DNA of 64,000 nt from Pseudomonadota bacterium (GTDB lineage: Bacteria > Pseudomonadota > Gammaproteobacteria > UBA5335), in the NCBI GenBank assembly GCA_034189865.1, contig JAXHTV010000011.1, forward strand, positions 1 through 64,000, written 5' to 3'. Below are positions 1 to 7,876 of the stretch, in pieces; within the stretch, counting starts at the first letter, position 1, and every line of letters begins with the position of its first letter. Under the pieces are notes generated by a model that saw nothing but the letters and a program-made list of their open reading frames with translations, had not been told where the DNA came from and did no database searches. Position numbers and translations under genes: made by a program.

Positions 1-15
1 CCCGCTATTTTGTGT

Positions 16-465
16 TTACTCGTCCTGGGATTCAGCGAGCAATGCCATGACCTTCCGCCAGCCTGCTTCGGATTCGGGCCCGGCCTTGGCGAATACCCGC
101 TCGAAGCGTGCCCGCTGATTGCCGCTTAGCTGATTTTCCAGCCTGCTCCCGGTCTTGCTCAGTTGCAGCCTTTTCACGCGCCGGTCGTTGGGGTCGGGGC
201 AAACGTGTATGTGGCCGTCCGCGATGAGTCGTTGTAACGGCCGGTGCAGGTATTGCTTGGAGACCTGCATGATGCCCAGCAACTCGTTGATGCTGCAGCC
301 GGAATTGCGGCCTGTAAAAAAAAGGATGCGGTGGTGGATTCGCGAGTAGCCCAGGCTGGCGAGTCGTGCGTCGGGCTGGGCGGTAAGGGCGCGAAAGCCA
401 AAATGAATTGCCTCCAGGGCGGCGTTGAGTTGTCGTTCGCGCTCGCTGCTATTTGAGTCAACCAT
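16..465 (-). CDS. MarR-family transcriptional regulator
   Basis: A 149-residue winged-helix regulator of the MarR family. The middle (about residues 40-110) carries the helix-turn-helix (ISNELLGIM-like segment reading INELLGIMQVSKQYLHRPLQ) and the wing motif DPNDRRVKRLQLSKTG, which matches the conserved D-x-R-D-R-x3-L-x-L-T-x2-G signature of MarR proteins. Such proteins bind short palindromes as dimers and usually repress a neighbouring gene until a ligand binds. It is divergent from the aminotransferase gene starting at 534, with only about 70 bases between, so that gene is the obvious candidate target. The ligand cannot be read from the sequence. Length is normal for the family; family call is firm, target is inference. 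Confidence 0.85.
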   Translation of the reverse strand: MVDSNSSERERQLNAALEAIHFGFRALTAQPDARLASLGYSRIHHRILFFTGRNSGCSINELLGIMQVSKQYLHRPLQRLIADGHIHVCPDPNDRRVKRLQLSKTGSRLENQLSGNQRARFERVFAKAGPESEAGWRKVMALLAESQDE

Positions 466-466
466 G

Positions 467-496
467 TTGACATACTATCACCGTGCCCCTGAGAAT
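467..496 (+). promoter_or_regulatory. Candidate sigma-70 promoter for the aminotransferase gene
   Basis: TTGACA at 467-472 is a perfect -35 hexamer. GAGAAT at 491-496, 18 bases downstream, is a 4/6 match to the -10 element. It lies between the divergent MarR gene and the aminotransferase start at 534. The -35 overlaps the MarR start region, so MarR binding here could affect both genes. Visual match only. Confidence 0.4.
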
Positions 497-533
497 CATA
501 AAGGTCAGTGATGTTGACTTAGTTGGAGGCGAT

Positions 534-1409
534 ATGTCGGCCCATGGTGTGTGTTGGCTCGGCGGCCAGGTGCTGCCGTTGGCGTCGGCCAAGGTTTCGG
601 TGATGGATCATGGTCTACTTTATGGCGATGGCGTTTTCGAGGGGATACGGTTCTATTCCGCTCGGCCGTTGCTTTTGGCGGCGCACCTTCGTCGGCTGGA
701 GAACTCGGCATCGGCAATCGCGCTGACGCTGCCGTGGTCTGAGCAGGAAATCACAAGCGTCGTTAGCGAGGTGATTGCGGCTTACGGGCAGCCGGACGGC
801 TATATCCGTTTGGTGGTGACACGCGGTGTCGGCGCGCTGGGCATTAACCCCGCAAGCTGCAGCAACCCGGAGCTCATTGTTATCGCCGACGGTCTGCGGA
901 TGATCAGTGCCGAGGCTCGCGAGCAGGGCGTTTGCGCCGTTATCGCCTCCACCCGCCGGTTGCCGCTGGATGGCCTGGACCCGCGCGTTAAGAGCCTGAA
1001 TTACCTGAATCAAATTCTCGCGCGGATCGAGGCTAACCGCGCCGGGGCGGAAGAAGCGCTGATGCTCAATGCTCAAGGCCGGGTGGCGGAAGGAACCGCC
1101 GACAATGTGTTTGTGGTGCGAGGCGGTGAGTTGCTCACGCCGCCGGTCACCGATGGCGCGCTGGAGGGAATCACCCGGGGTGTGGTGATGCAACTGGGGC
1201 GAGAGGCGGGCTTGGGGGTTCGCGAGGTGAGTCTGGCACCTTATGATCTGTATACCGCCGATGAGTGCTTTCTCACCGGAACCGGCGCTGAGCTGATTCC
1301 GGTGCGCGAAATTGACGGTCGTGGCATGAAGATCTGCCCTGGCCCGGTCTACGGGATGTTGTCCCGGGCCTTTGCCGATTTTATCGTTCAGCAAACCGGA
1401 GATTTCTGA
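534..1409 (+). CDS. Class IV PLP aminotransferase (branched-chain amino acid aminotransferase-like)
   Basis: A 291-residue fold-type IV PLP aminotransferase, most like branched-chain aminotransferase (IlvE), which interconverts Leu, Ile and Val with their 2-oxo acids using glutamate. Visible family features are the N-terminal DHGLLYGDGVFEGIR block (residues 25-39), the PLP lysine K153 in RVKSLNYLNQ, and the phosphate-binding EGTADNVFVV segment. The frame is open from a GTG at 483, but the ATG at 534 has a clear GGAGG five bases upstream and gives the normal N-terminus, so 534 is preferred. D-amino-acid aminotransferase and aminodeoxychorismate lyase share the fold and cannot be fully excluded. 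It is divergent from a MarR regulator, which is unusual for a housekeeping ilvE and hints at a dedicated role. Confidence 0.85.
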   Translation: MSAHGVCWLGGQVLPLASAKVSVMDHGLLYGDGVFEGIRFYSARPLLLAAHLRRLENSASAIALTLPWSEQEITSVVSEVIAAYGQPDGYIRLVVTRGVGALGINPASCSNPELIVIADGLRMISAEAREQGVCAVIASTRRLPLDGLDPRVKSLNYLNQILARIEANRAGAEEALMLNAQGRVAEGTADNVFVVRGGELLTPPVTDGALEGITRGVVMQLGREAGLGVREVSLAPYDLYTADECFLTGTGAELIPVREIDGRGMKICPGPVYGMLSRAFADFIVQQTGDF

Positions 1410-1520
1410 GCGAGCACGCGTTAGTGTCGGATCTCAGCCGCCGGGTTGAAGAACGGCGAGTTGCGGCTGCCGCGCTGGCCCGGGTCGATGGGAACACGAT
1501 CAATGCGTCAAAAGCCATCC

Positions 1521-1536
1521 GGCCCCACGTGGGGCC
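1521..1536. promoter_or_regulatory. 16-bp perfect palindrome upstream of the GNAT gene
   Basis: GGCCCCACGTGGGGCC is a perfect 16-base palindrome with no spacer and a CACGTG core, 21 bases before the GNAT start at 1558. It has no T-run after it, so it is not a normal intrinsic terminator. It could be an operator for the GNAT gene or a hairpin covering its leader. Confidence 0.35.
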
Positions 1537-1557
1537 TATCAGGAGATCGTTAGCATC

Positions 1558-2019
1558 ATGCACGCGGTGGACTATCTTCGCTTGAGTGACATCGACCCAG
1601 CGGATCTCCTGCCCTTTTTGAATAGCGAAAAGGTCCGCAAACACTTGATGCAGCACCCGCCGTTTACCGTGGATACCGTAACGGCGTGGGTGAACGCCAA
1701 GCTTGAGGTCGACGCCACCGCCGGTTGCCGGGTGAGAGCCATCGTGTGCGATGGGGCGTTGGCCGGGTGGTGCGGCATTCAATTAGAGAACGAAAGCTAC
1801 GAGTTGGCTATCGTCATCGACGAGCGATTTTGGGGCCTGGGCCACCAAGTGTTTAACGACATGATGCGCTGGGCGAAAGAGCTGGGGCACGCGGAAGTGT
1901 TGATCCACTTTCTGCACACCCGGCGGAATTACCGGTTTTTGAACAAAATCGCGAAAGAGGTGTACCAAACCGAGATGTTCGGAACCCGATTCACCACCTA
2001 CCGATTGCGCGTGGAGTAG
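1558..2019 (+). CDS. GNAT-family N-acetyltransferase
   Basis: A 153-residue protein with the RimJ/RimL-like GNAT layout. It has an N-terminal strand and helix region (YLRLSDIDPADLLPFLNSEKV), a central strand pair (GWCGIQLENESYELAIVI), then the acetyl-CoA-binding turn in DERFWGLGHQVFNDMMRWA in place of the usual Q/R-x2-G-x-G/A, followed by a strand ending HTRRNYRFLNKIA, where the conserved N-x2-S/A-x3-hydrophobic motif is expected. The acceptor cannot be predicted. It stands alone between the aminotransferase and a convergent membrane protein gene. Assignment to the superfamily is good; the weak pyrophosphate loop leaves activity uncertain. Confidence 0.75.
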   Translation: MHAVDYLRLSDIDPADLLPFLNSEKVRKHLMQHPPFTVDTVTAWVNAKLEVDATAGCRVRAIVCDGALAGWCGIQLENESYELAIVIDERFWGLGHQVFNDMMRWAKELGHAEVLIHFLHTRRNYRFLNKIAKEVYQTEMFGTRFTTYRLRVE

Positions 2020-2071
2020 GGCCTTAGCGTGCCCTACCCTTCTTGCCGGGCTGGAGAAAGGCGCTCCGGTG

Positions 2072-2518
2072 CTACGGGGTGGCCATTATCCGCAATGTGT
2101 TCGCTACCATGGACAAACAGCCCGTCGCGACAATCGATAACCGGACCAGCTTGCTTACGGCGAATACTTCTTCCCCTCGCTTTTGGTAAAGATCACCGGT
2201 GAGCCCGGCGATGATGACGATGGGGGGAAACAGCAGCAAAGAAGCTATCCCGGCCCATGTTTTTCGATACCAGGGGATCTGGTCGTAGGAAAGCTCGGTC
2301 GGCGTGGGTTCCGAGCGTGCTGCGATTTGTTCTCTTTTTTCGAAAACGAACGCGATCACAAAAGCGCTTGCAGCCCCGAAGAAGGTCAGTATCCCAATGA
2401 GTGATTGGGCCTTATCGGTCATTCGCCCATAGCGCGCGTGCGAGTCCAAACCGATGAAGTAATAAGAAAGACAAAAGGCGACGATTCCTACCAGAACCGC
2501 GATGATCAAAGACCGCAT
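2072..2518 (-). CDS. Integral membrane protein of unknown function
   Basis: A 148-residue protein with about four predicted membrane segments: residues 2-22 (SLIIAVLVGIVAFCLSYYF), one around 40-60 (LIGILTFFGAASAFVIAFVF), one around 90-110 (GIASLLLFPPIVIIAGLTG) and one near the C-terminus. Charged loops, including a KREQIAARSEPTPTELSYD stretch, separate them. The reading frame extends 29 codons further upstream, but the ATG at 2518 is preceded by GGAG at good spacing and starts directly with the first membrane helix. I recognise no family. It lies convergent to the GNAT gene and upstream of the EEP gene on the same strand, separated by about 100 bases. Confidence 0.65.
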   Translation of the reverse strand: MRSLIIAVLVGIVAFCLSYYFIGLDSHARYGRMTDKAQSLIGILTFFGAASAFVIAFVFEKREQIAARSEPTPTELSYDQIPWYRKTWAGIASLLLFPPIVIIAGLTGDLYQKRGEEVFAVSKLVRLSIVATGCLSMVANTLRIMATP

Positions 2519-2617
2519 TGTCAGCTCCGTTGTGATGCGAAAGCGCCGTATAGTAGCGATATACGATTCTTCTAGATAGGCCCTGCTTAAAAAGAGATCG
2601 ATCACTCCGTTCGTGGG

Positions 2618-3331
2618 TTAGGGTTGGTCGCCATAGTGGAGCTGGGCGATCAGCGGCAGGTGGTCGGATGCTTCACGGGCCATGCCACCGCGCTCCGCTC
2701 GGACGTCGCTCAACCGGGCAGGCGGGGAGACCCACATTTGATCCAACGAAAACAAAGGGAACCGGGATGGAAAGCTCCGTGGTACGGCACTGGGCACGCC
2801 AAAATGGGCCCGTAGCCATCGCAGTGGGCGGCCCCAGAGAAACCACTCGTTGAAATCGCCCATTAACAGGGTGATATCGGCGTGGAAATCCGACTCGCTC
2901 ATGGCTTGGATCAGGCGGCGGACCTGTTGTCGCCTTTCGTAAGGCTTTAGACCCAAGTGTGTGGCCAAAACTTCGATCACGGTGTCGTTATGCCTGAGCG
3001 CGGCGTGAATCGCGCTGCGGGCTTCTCTTTTCTCCACGCTCAAATCGATCAGGCGATAGTCTTGCACCGGCAGGCGGGTGATGAGCGCATTGCCATAGTG
3101 GCCTTGTTCCCGGCGCAGGGTGGGGCCAGAGATTACATACCATGCATCGGTGTCTTGATAAGGGGCCAAAACATCCCGGCCGTGGTGATAGGTTTCCACT
3201 TCCTGCAGGGCGATGAGATCGGCTTCGAGTCGGTCGATCACACGTCGAACGCGTGTGGGATCAAAACATCGGTCGGTGCCGACACAGCCATGGATGTTGT
3301 AGGTGGCCACCCGCAAAGACTGTGTCGGCAT
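2618..3331 (-). CDS. Endonuclease/exonuclease/phosphatase (EEP) family protein, YbhP-like
   Basis: A 237-residue metal-dependent phosphoesterase-fold protein. The EEP signature is clear: RVATYNIHGCVG near the N-terminus (metal-binding N), LIALQEVE (metal-binding E), the central GDFNEW motif (D and N) and the C-terminal SDHLPLIAQL motif (catalytic D-H). The substrate is unknown; the fold acts on DNA, nucleotides or lipid head groups. It starts 4 bases after the stop of the VTT membrane protein gene, making it the third gene of a PLD-VTT-EEP operon. In E. coli an EEP protein (YbhP) is likewise encoded beside the PLD-type cardiolipin synthase ClsB, which favours a phospholipid role here. An upstream in-frame extension overlaps the VTT gene and is rejected. 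Confidence 0.85.
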   Translation of the reverse strand: MPTQSLRVATYNIHGCVGTDRCFDPTRVRRVIDRLEADLIALQEVETYHHGRDVLAPYQDTDAWYVISGPTLRREQGHYGNALITRLPVQDYRLIDLSVEKREARSAIHAALRHNDTVIEVLATHLGLKPYERRQQVRRLIQAMSESDFHADITLLMGDFNEWFLWGRPLRWLRAHFGVPSAVPRSFPSRFPLFSLDQMWVSPPARLSDVRAERGGMAREASDHLPLIAQLHYGDQP

Positions 3332-3335
3332 GGGG

Positions 3336-4040
3336 TCAACTTTCGGTTTGTTCGGAGGCGTTGGCGCGATAACGCAAGACCAGACGGTTGAGCCCGAAAA
3401 CGAGCAGCAGAAAGCAGATGCCGGCAAACACCAGCGAGGCCACCGTTTGCCAGTTGGGGTCTTGCAGGCTGGCTCGCAGCCGGTCGGCAAAGAACGCCAG
3501 CGCGGCGATGCCCGGACCCATACCGAAGAGGGTGCCGAGGATATAGTCCCAAAGTCGGATACGATAGGAGCCGCCCACCAGATTGATCACGGCGAAAGGC
3601 GCGACCGGCACGATCCGAACGGTGGCGATCGCCAACAGCCCGTTGCGCTCGATCTGCTCGCCGATGGCCTTAAAGCGGTTGTTCAACCGGTCGGCGCCGA
3701 GTGTTTTTCCCAACCAGGCGCCGATCGTATAGCCGGCCAGGGCGGCACCCAGCGTACCGGTCATTGCGTAGGCAAATCCCAACCACGGTCCGAACACCAA
3801 GATCATGGCGATGTTCAAGGCGGTGACCGGCACCATCAACAAACACGCCACGATGAATATCACCAGCAACAGGACCGGGGCGAGGGGTTGCTGCCGTATG
3901 GATTCAATGCCTTGGCGTAAAGCCTCCAGTTCCAGCCACTGGCCCAGTGGCGTAAAACGCCAGGTCAGCGCGAGCAACAGCAGAAATAGCGCCACGCCCA
4001 GCGCGGCAAACAGCCGGGGTCGGATTCCATCAGTCGTCAT
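3336..4040 (-). CDS. TVP38/TMEM64 (VTT/SNARE-associated Golgi) family membrane protein
   Basis: A 234-residue inner-membrane protein with the VTT domain shared by DedA, TVP38 and VMP1 proteins; several of these are now linked to lipid scrambling or flipping. Visible features are an N-terminal membrane helix (LFLLLLALTWRF), a helix at about 50-75, the VTT core GPWLGFAYAMTGTLGAALAGYTIGAWLG with its G-rich re-entrant loop, and the conserved ATVRIVPVAPFAVINLVGG segment. The C-terminus has another helix (TVASLVFAGICFLLLVFGLN). Its start overlaps the end of the phospholipase D gene by 11 bases, indicating translational coupling, and the EEP gene follows at 4 bases. A second VTT gene lies at 22301 on the other strand. 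Family is firm; transported lipid is unknown. Confidence 0.9.
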   Translation of the reverse strand: MTTDGIRPRLFAALGVALFLLLLALTWRFTPLGQWLELEALRQGIESIRQQPLAPVLLLVIFIVACLLMVPVTALNIAMILVFGPWLGFAYAMTGTLGAALAGYTIGAWLGKTLGADRLNNRFKAIGEQIERNGLLAIATVRIVPVAPFAVINLVGGSYRIRLWDYILGTLFGMGPGIAALAFFADRLRASLQDPNWQTVASLVFAGICFLLLVFGLNRLVLRYRANASEQTES

Positions 4041-5493
4041 CGAGCAACAGCGCCTTGAGCAGTTCCGCCGGTTCGACGGGTTGTTCCGGATCGGTCAGCT
4101 GTTGTTGGGTCAATAAACCCTCCTGGTATTCGGGCAGCTCGGACATCAGTGGGCGCAGCGAGCGATTGTGGGTACGCAAGGCCTCGATGGCCGCCAAGAT
4201 GCTGCCATGCTCGCCGATGGCCCGGGCGACGGTCGTCGGGTCAGTGTCCAGATGCTCGGCCAACAGGCGGTCGCGAAAGTGCGCGATCCCGCGCTGCTCG
4301 ACGGCTTGTTCCGGTGTCAGTTCGATGGCCAGATCGCATTCGGTATCCAGCCCCATGGACCGGTTGTTGATATTGGCCGATCCAACCCGCACGAAGCGGT
4401 CATCGATGACCAGAGCCTTGGTGTGTACGCGGATGCTGTCTTCGCCGTTCAGGTCCGGAATATGGGGGTAGTAGACCCCCAATCGGTTGTGGCGGTCAGC
4501 GTCCTGAAGGTGATTGAGGATGCGCACGCGCATCATGTCCATGGTCTGTTGGGAGAGCCAGCCGTCGGTGCACAGTGGCAAGACGATAATCACTTCCGGC
4601 CCGTCCTGGGTTTGCAAGCGCTCAGCCAGCGCCCGGGCGACGGAGTCGGTGGTGAGGTATTGGTTTTCGATGTAAATACTCTTCCGCGCCGCGGGGATGC
4701 TATCCAGATAGAGTTGTTCGATTTCCCGAACCTCTGCTTGCTCTCCCAATTTCGGGCGAGTTCGGGCGATGGCGACTTCGACATCGCATAGATCCGGTTC
4801 GACGCCTTTCGGCCAAGGCGGTCGGGCGCCATCGGGGATTGCCGGCGGTGGTTCGGGCGGGGTGGTCTCACTGGCGGTGGCGTGTCGCCAGCGCTGCCGG
4901 GCCAACTCACCCACGGCGGCAGCCACCGGCCCTTGCACCAACACTTGCACATCGTGATGCGGCCGACCGCCGAGCCCATCCGCCGCGGTCCGGCGCGGGT
5001 CGGTTAATTGGTGTGACTGGGTGTCCCAGCGCCCCCGGGCCAAGTCCAAGCCGCCGACATAAGCCAGGTGGTCGTCCACGATCACGTTCTTTTCGTGGTG
5101 CGCGCCACCGAACGGGCAGTGGCTATCGAAGCGAAAATACAGCTGCTCGTGAGTCGTCCAACCCAATTTAAGCTCGGTCAGCCATTCCCGGCCTTGGGCC
5201 AATAGGGGGGAGTAGTCCCAGTTCAACATGAAAACCCGCAATTGCTCGTGGGCTCTCACCTGCTGATCCAGTAAATTCCGCAGCGTGGGGACCTCGGGTT
5301 CCGATTGTTCCGGGCGCAAGCGAAGCCCGCTGAAAAGATCCCAGGTGAGGATAAAAACGCACTCACGGGCGGCGAGGAGGCTGTCGTAGAGCGCGGAAAA
5401 GTAGTTTCGGCCGTCGATTAAAAAGGCGACCTTCTCGGCGCGTTCGATTCGCCAGCAATTCCGGCCCGGTTTGAGAATGGGTGTCGACGACAT
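4030..5493 (-). CDS. Phospholipase D-like protein with two HKD motifs
   Basis: A 487-residue member of the PLD superfamily, which includes phospholipases and cardiolipin synthases. Both catalytic HxK(x4)D motifs are present: HEKNVIVDDHLAYVGGLDL in the N-terminal half and HTKALVIDDRFVRVGSANI in the C-terminal half, so both halves of the active site look intact. The segment IYIENQYLT before the second motif is typical of bacterial PLDs. There is no signal peptide. The frame opens upstream at 5607, but the ATG at 5493 is the best start. It is the first gene of a tight operon with the VTT membrane protein and the EEP-fold protein, so phosphatidyl transfer coupled to lipid movement is a reasonable inference. 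The actual substrate is not shown. Confidence 0.88.
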   Translation of the reverse strand: MSSTPILKPGRNCWRIERAEKVAFLIDGRNYFSALYDSLLAARECVFILTWDLFSGLRLRPEQSEPEVPTLRNLLDQQVRAHEQLRVFMLNWDYSPLLAQGREWLTELKLGWTTHEQLYFRFDSHCPFGGAHHEKNVIVDDHLAYVGGLDLARGRWDTQSHQLTDPRRTAADGLGGRPHHDVQVLVQGPVAAAVGELARQRWRHATASETTPPEPPPAIPDGARPPWPKGVEPDLCDVEVAIARTRPKLGEQAEVREIEQLYLDSIPAARKSIYIENQYLTTDSVARALAERLQTQDGPEVIIVLPLCTDGWLSQQTMDMMRVRILNHLQDADRHNRLGVYYPHIPDLNGEDSIRVHTKALVIDDRFVRVGSANINNRSMGLDTECDLAIELTPEQAVEQRGIAHFRDRLLAEHLDTDPTTVARAIGEHGSILAAIEALRTHNRSLRPLMSELPEYQEGLLTQQQLTDPEQPVEPAELLKALLLDDD

Positions 5494-5792
5494 GCTGGGT
5501 GTGTCCCCGTGGATTCCGGGTGAGAGGTTATGTTCCAAGATTCCAAATTGCAGCGGTGATGTAAAGCGTTCATCGCAACGGCCAAAGGGTTTGGCACCTC
5601 GCTGCATTAAATCGCGAGCGTGGGCTTGCGGATTCGTTTCAGGCCATGGTGGAAACTGTTAGCTAAAATTTCATATTGTCCCTGCGCAGCCGACAAGGTC
5701 AGTGGTCGGCGTTTGTCGGCGTGAATCCGGGATATTCTGCAGCCTATCGGGTGGATGCAGGTCATTTCATTGCGGTGTTCGGGAGCAAAAAA

Positions 5793-7280
5793 ATGAAGCA
5801 GCACTTATACGTAACCGTGGCGCTCAGCGCCACACTCGGCCTAGGACCACTCACGGCCAACTCGGCGGATGAATCGCTCAGTGCCACGGCCTCCCGGTCC
5901 GAGACGGCCACTTTTCCAGCCGGATTCGACTGGCCCGCGAATCCAGAGCGGCTCCAGACCGACATCAGCCAAAAAAATACGCCCGCCCTGCGTGCCCATT
6001 CCTGGTGGTTGTGGGCCGGCATCAACAGCTTAGATGACGCTGGCCAGCCGATTTGGTGGGAATGGCCAACCGCCACCCAAACTTATCCTTATCAACCGCA
6101 TCCCGGCGAGATCAAAAAGCCGGGAAATGCCCATGCCGATCAAACCCAACACGGCCTGCGCGGCAAGAATGCGCTCAATACGCCGATTGATCTCGACGGC
6201 CCGATCTACCCTCCGCCAACCATCGTCGATGGCCAATGCCGTTCCACCGCGCTCCCAACCCCGGCGCTGCCGGATGGTCCGCGGTTCCAGTCCAATGGCG
6301 ACATCATGATTGCCGGGGTGATATACAACGGGAGCGCGTTCGACTGGATACAACAACGCCAACTGTACAACAGCGATGTGCTGACGAAGCGCTGGAACGG
6401 CGGGGCAGGCGATAAGGATATCGCGCCTTTTCCGGCAGATTCGATTGTGCTGAAGAATATGTATTGGCCGGTGAAGGGCGATGATTTCACGGCGTTGCCG
6501 GTATGGCGCGACAACTTCCCGCCGGGGTATGGGCAATACGCGGGCTACGAAACCTGGGATTCGGTGGTGATCGTCGATCCGCGGGCCAAGGGCCCCCGAT
6601 CCGGGCAGAGCGGCGTAACACGCTACCTCTACCATGTCCTCGATTCGCAAGGAAAACCCATCGAGCCCAAACTGGCGTCGGGGCCGATTTTTCCCGTCGA
6701 TGCGTTCTATCATCAAAAGGTCGATGCGGGTTTTCTAACGGCCATGGATCCGCGCGACCGGGCGATTTTGGATGCCTCGGCCTGTTGGTTGTACAACCGT
6801 CCGTTCAAGGCCGGAGATTATCTGGTGGCGGTGGCCATGCACATCATCACCAAGGAGATCCCGCAGTGGACTCTGCAAAGCCTTTGGTGGTCGGATCAAC
6901 CGAATGTTGGCCCGTTCGCGGCCGATCGGCCGGATATCCCCAAAGCGCAAGCGCCGGGCCCGTGGCGGCACTATTTGCTGACCGTGGAGTACGGCATCGA
7001 ATCCGCTCCCGGGATGTTGCCGGTTTCGTTCAACCCCTACATCGAACTCGCGGCCAGTCATCCCGTGTCCACCAATTGCCGCAACTGCCATATCCGTGCG
7101 GCCTGGCCCCGCAGCGGCGCCGTCCAGCCGGCCCCCCAGGCGGTCAGCTCTTATGAAGCGGCCGGTGGTCCCGGTCCTTTGGTGGATATCCAGTTCGACG
7201 ACCCCGTTTTCGATGAGCTGATGCGGTTGGATTTTCAATGGGCGGTGTCCGACCGCGCGGGCAAACCGCCACGGCCATAA
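5793..7280 (+). CDS. Exported protein with a single C-terminal c-type heme motif
   Basis: A 495-residue protein with a signal peptide (hydrophobic VTVALSATLGLGPL, cleavage likely after TANSA) and one heme c motif, C429-R-N-C432-H433, close to the C-terminus. The long part before it is rich in aromatic residues (HSWWLWAGINSL, PIWWEWPTA, QWTLQSLWWSD) and has no family I can name. Export plus one CxxCH suggests a periplasmic or outer-membrane-associated electron carrier or heme enzyme. The ATG at 5793 is chosen because it is followed directly by the signal sequence; the frame is open back to 5676. It is monocistronic and divergent from the PLD operon. Function unknown. Confidence 0.75.
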   Translation: MKQHLYVTVALSATLGLGPLTANSADESLSATASRSETATFPAGFDWPANPERLQTDISQKNTPALRAHSWWLWAGINSLDDAGQPIWWEWPTATQTYPYQPHPGEIKKPGNAHADQTQHGLRGKNALNTPIDLDGPIYPPPTIVDGQCRSTALPTPALPDGPRFQSNGDIMIAGVIYNGSAFDWIQQRQLYNSDVLTKRWNGGAGDKDIAPFPADSIVLKNMYWPVKGDDFTALPVWRDNFPPGYGQYAGYETWDSVVIVDPRAKGPRSGQSGVTRYLYHVLDSQGKPIEPKLASGPIFPVDAFYHQKVDAGFLTAMDPRDRAILDASACWLYNRPFKAGDYLVAVAMHIITKEIPQWTLQSLWWSDQPNVGPFAADRPDIPKAQAPGPWRHYLLTVEYGIESAPGMLPVSFNPYIELAASHPVSTNCRNCHIRAAWPRSGAVQPAPQAVSSYEAAGGPGPLVDIQFDDPVFDELMRLDFQWAVSDRAGKPPRP

Positions 7281-7303
7281 CGGGCCGGGTCCCGCTTGCG
7301 GGG

Positions 7304-7783
7304 TTAGCGAGGGGCGGTTTGTCCTGCACCGCTGAGCAGCCGGTGCAGGCCGTCGCCTTCAATGAGTTCGATACCCGCCTGCTCGGCGTACTTTTTGGCG
7401 TCCGTGGTGAAATGCCCGGTGGTCAGCGCGATGGCGCCGGCGGCGCCTTCGGCCTTGACCAGTGCGGACAACGACTGCAAGGGCTCCAGCCCCACGAACT
7501 GAGCGCGCCAGTACTTGCATTGCATGAGGTATCGCCGCCCTTCGCGCGCCAGGACCAGGTTGATGTCCGCTTCCGGGTTGGGCGGCTGTTCAATCACCCG
7601 GTAGCCTTGCCGACGCATACTTTCGGCCACCAGTTTTTGAAAATTCTGCCATTCCAGTTCCCGGAGCCCTTCGAGGCTCCAACCGTTTTGGCGTCGTATC
7701 CGCCAGACCACGAAGGCGAATAGGGCCGCCACCGCAAGCAAGGCGATGATGGCGGTTAAGTTGTCGGCGAGGGTGCTCGGCAT
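7304..7783 (-). CDS. Membrane-anchored Mrr-like restriction-endonuclease-fold protein
   Basis: A 159-residue protein with one N-terminal membrane helix (residues 8-28, NLTAIIALLAVAALFAFVVW) and a cytoplasmic Mrr_cat-type nuclease domain. The PD-(D/E)xK active site is visible: E45 in LEWQNFQKLVAE, D73 in NPEADINLVL, and Q88-C-K90 in LMQCKYW. Downstream, GAIALTTGHFTTDAKKYAEQAGIELIEG is the usual Mrr_cat C-terminal half. Similar small membrane-linked Mrr proteins occur as stand-alone genes in many Proteobacteria and are not classical restriction systems; no modification methylase is adjacent (the neighbour is a TIGR00027-type small-molecule methyltransferase). The role is unknown; DNA damage or foreign-DNA processing is possible. 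Confidence 0.82.
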   Translation of the reverse strand: MPSTLADNLTAIIALLAVAALFAFVVWRIRRQNGWSLEGLRELEWQNFQKLVAESMRRQGYRVIEQPPNPEADINLVLAREGRRYLMQCKYWRAQFVGLEPLQSLSALVKAEGAAGAIALTTGHFTTDAKKYAEQAGIELIEGDGLHRLLSGAGQTAPR

Positions 7784-7876
7784 GTTCGGGTCGGAACGCG
7801 ATGGTGGCAGGAAAGGGATGCTCCATTGTAGCAGTGCCGGTTCTCGGCAGGCTACGAAGCGATGCGATCTGTGGCC

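Noticed and set aside
3303-3920. 205-codon plus-strand frame over the VTT gene
   Set aside because: Shadow frame antisense to a clear membrane protein gene; the translation is rich in H, Q and R, as expected for a reverse frame.
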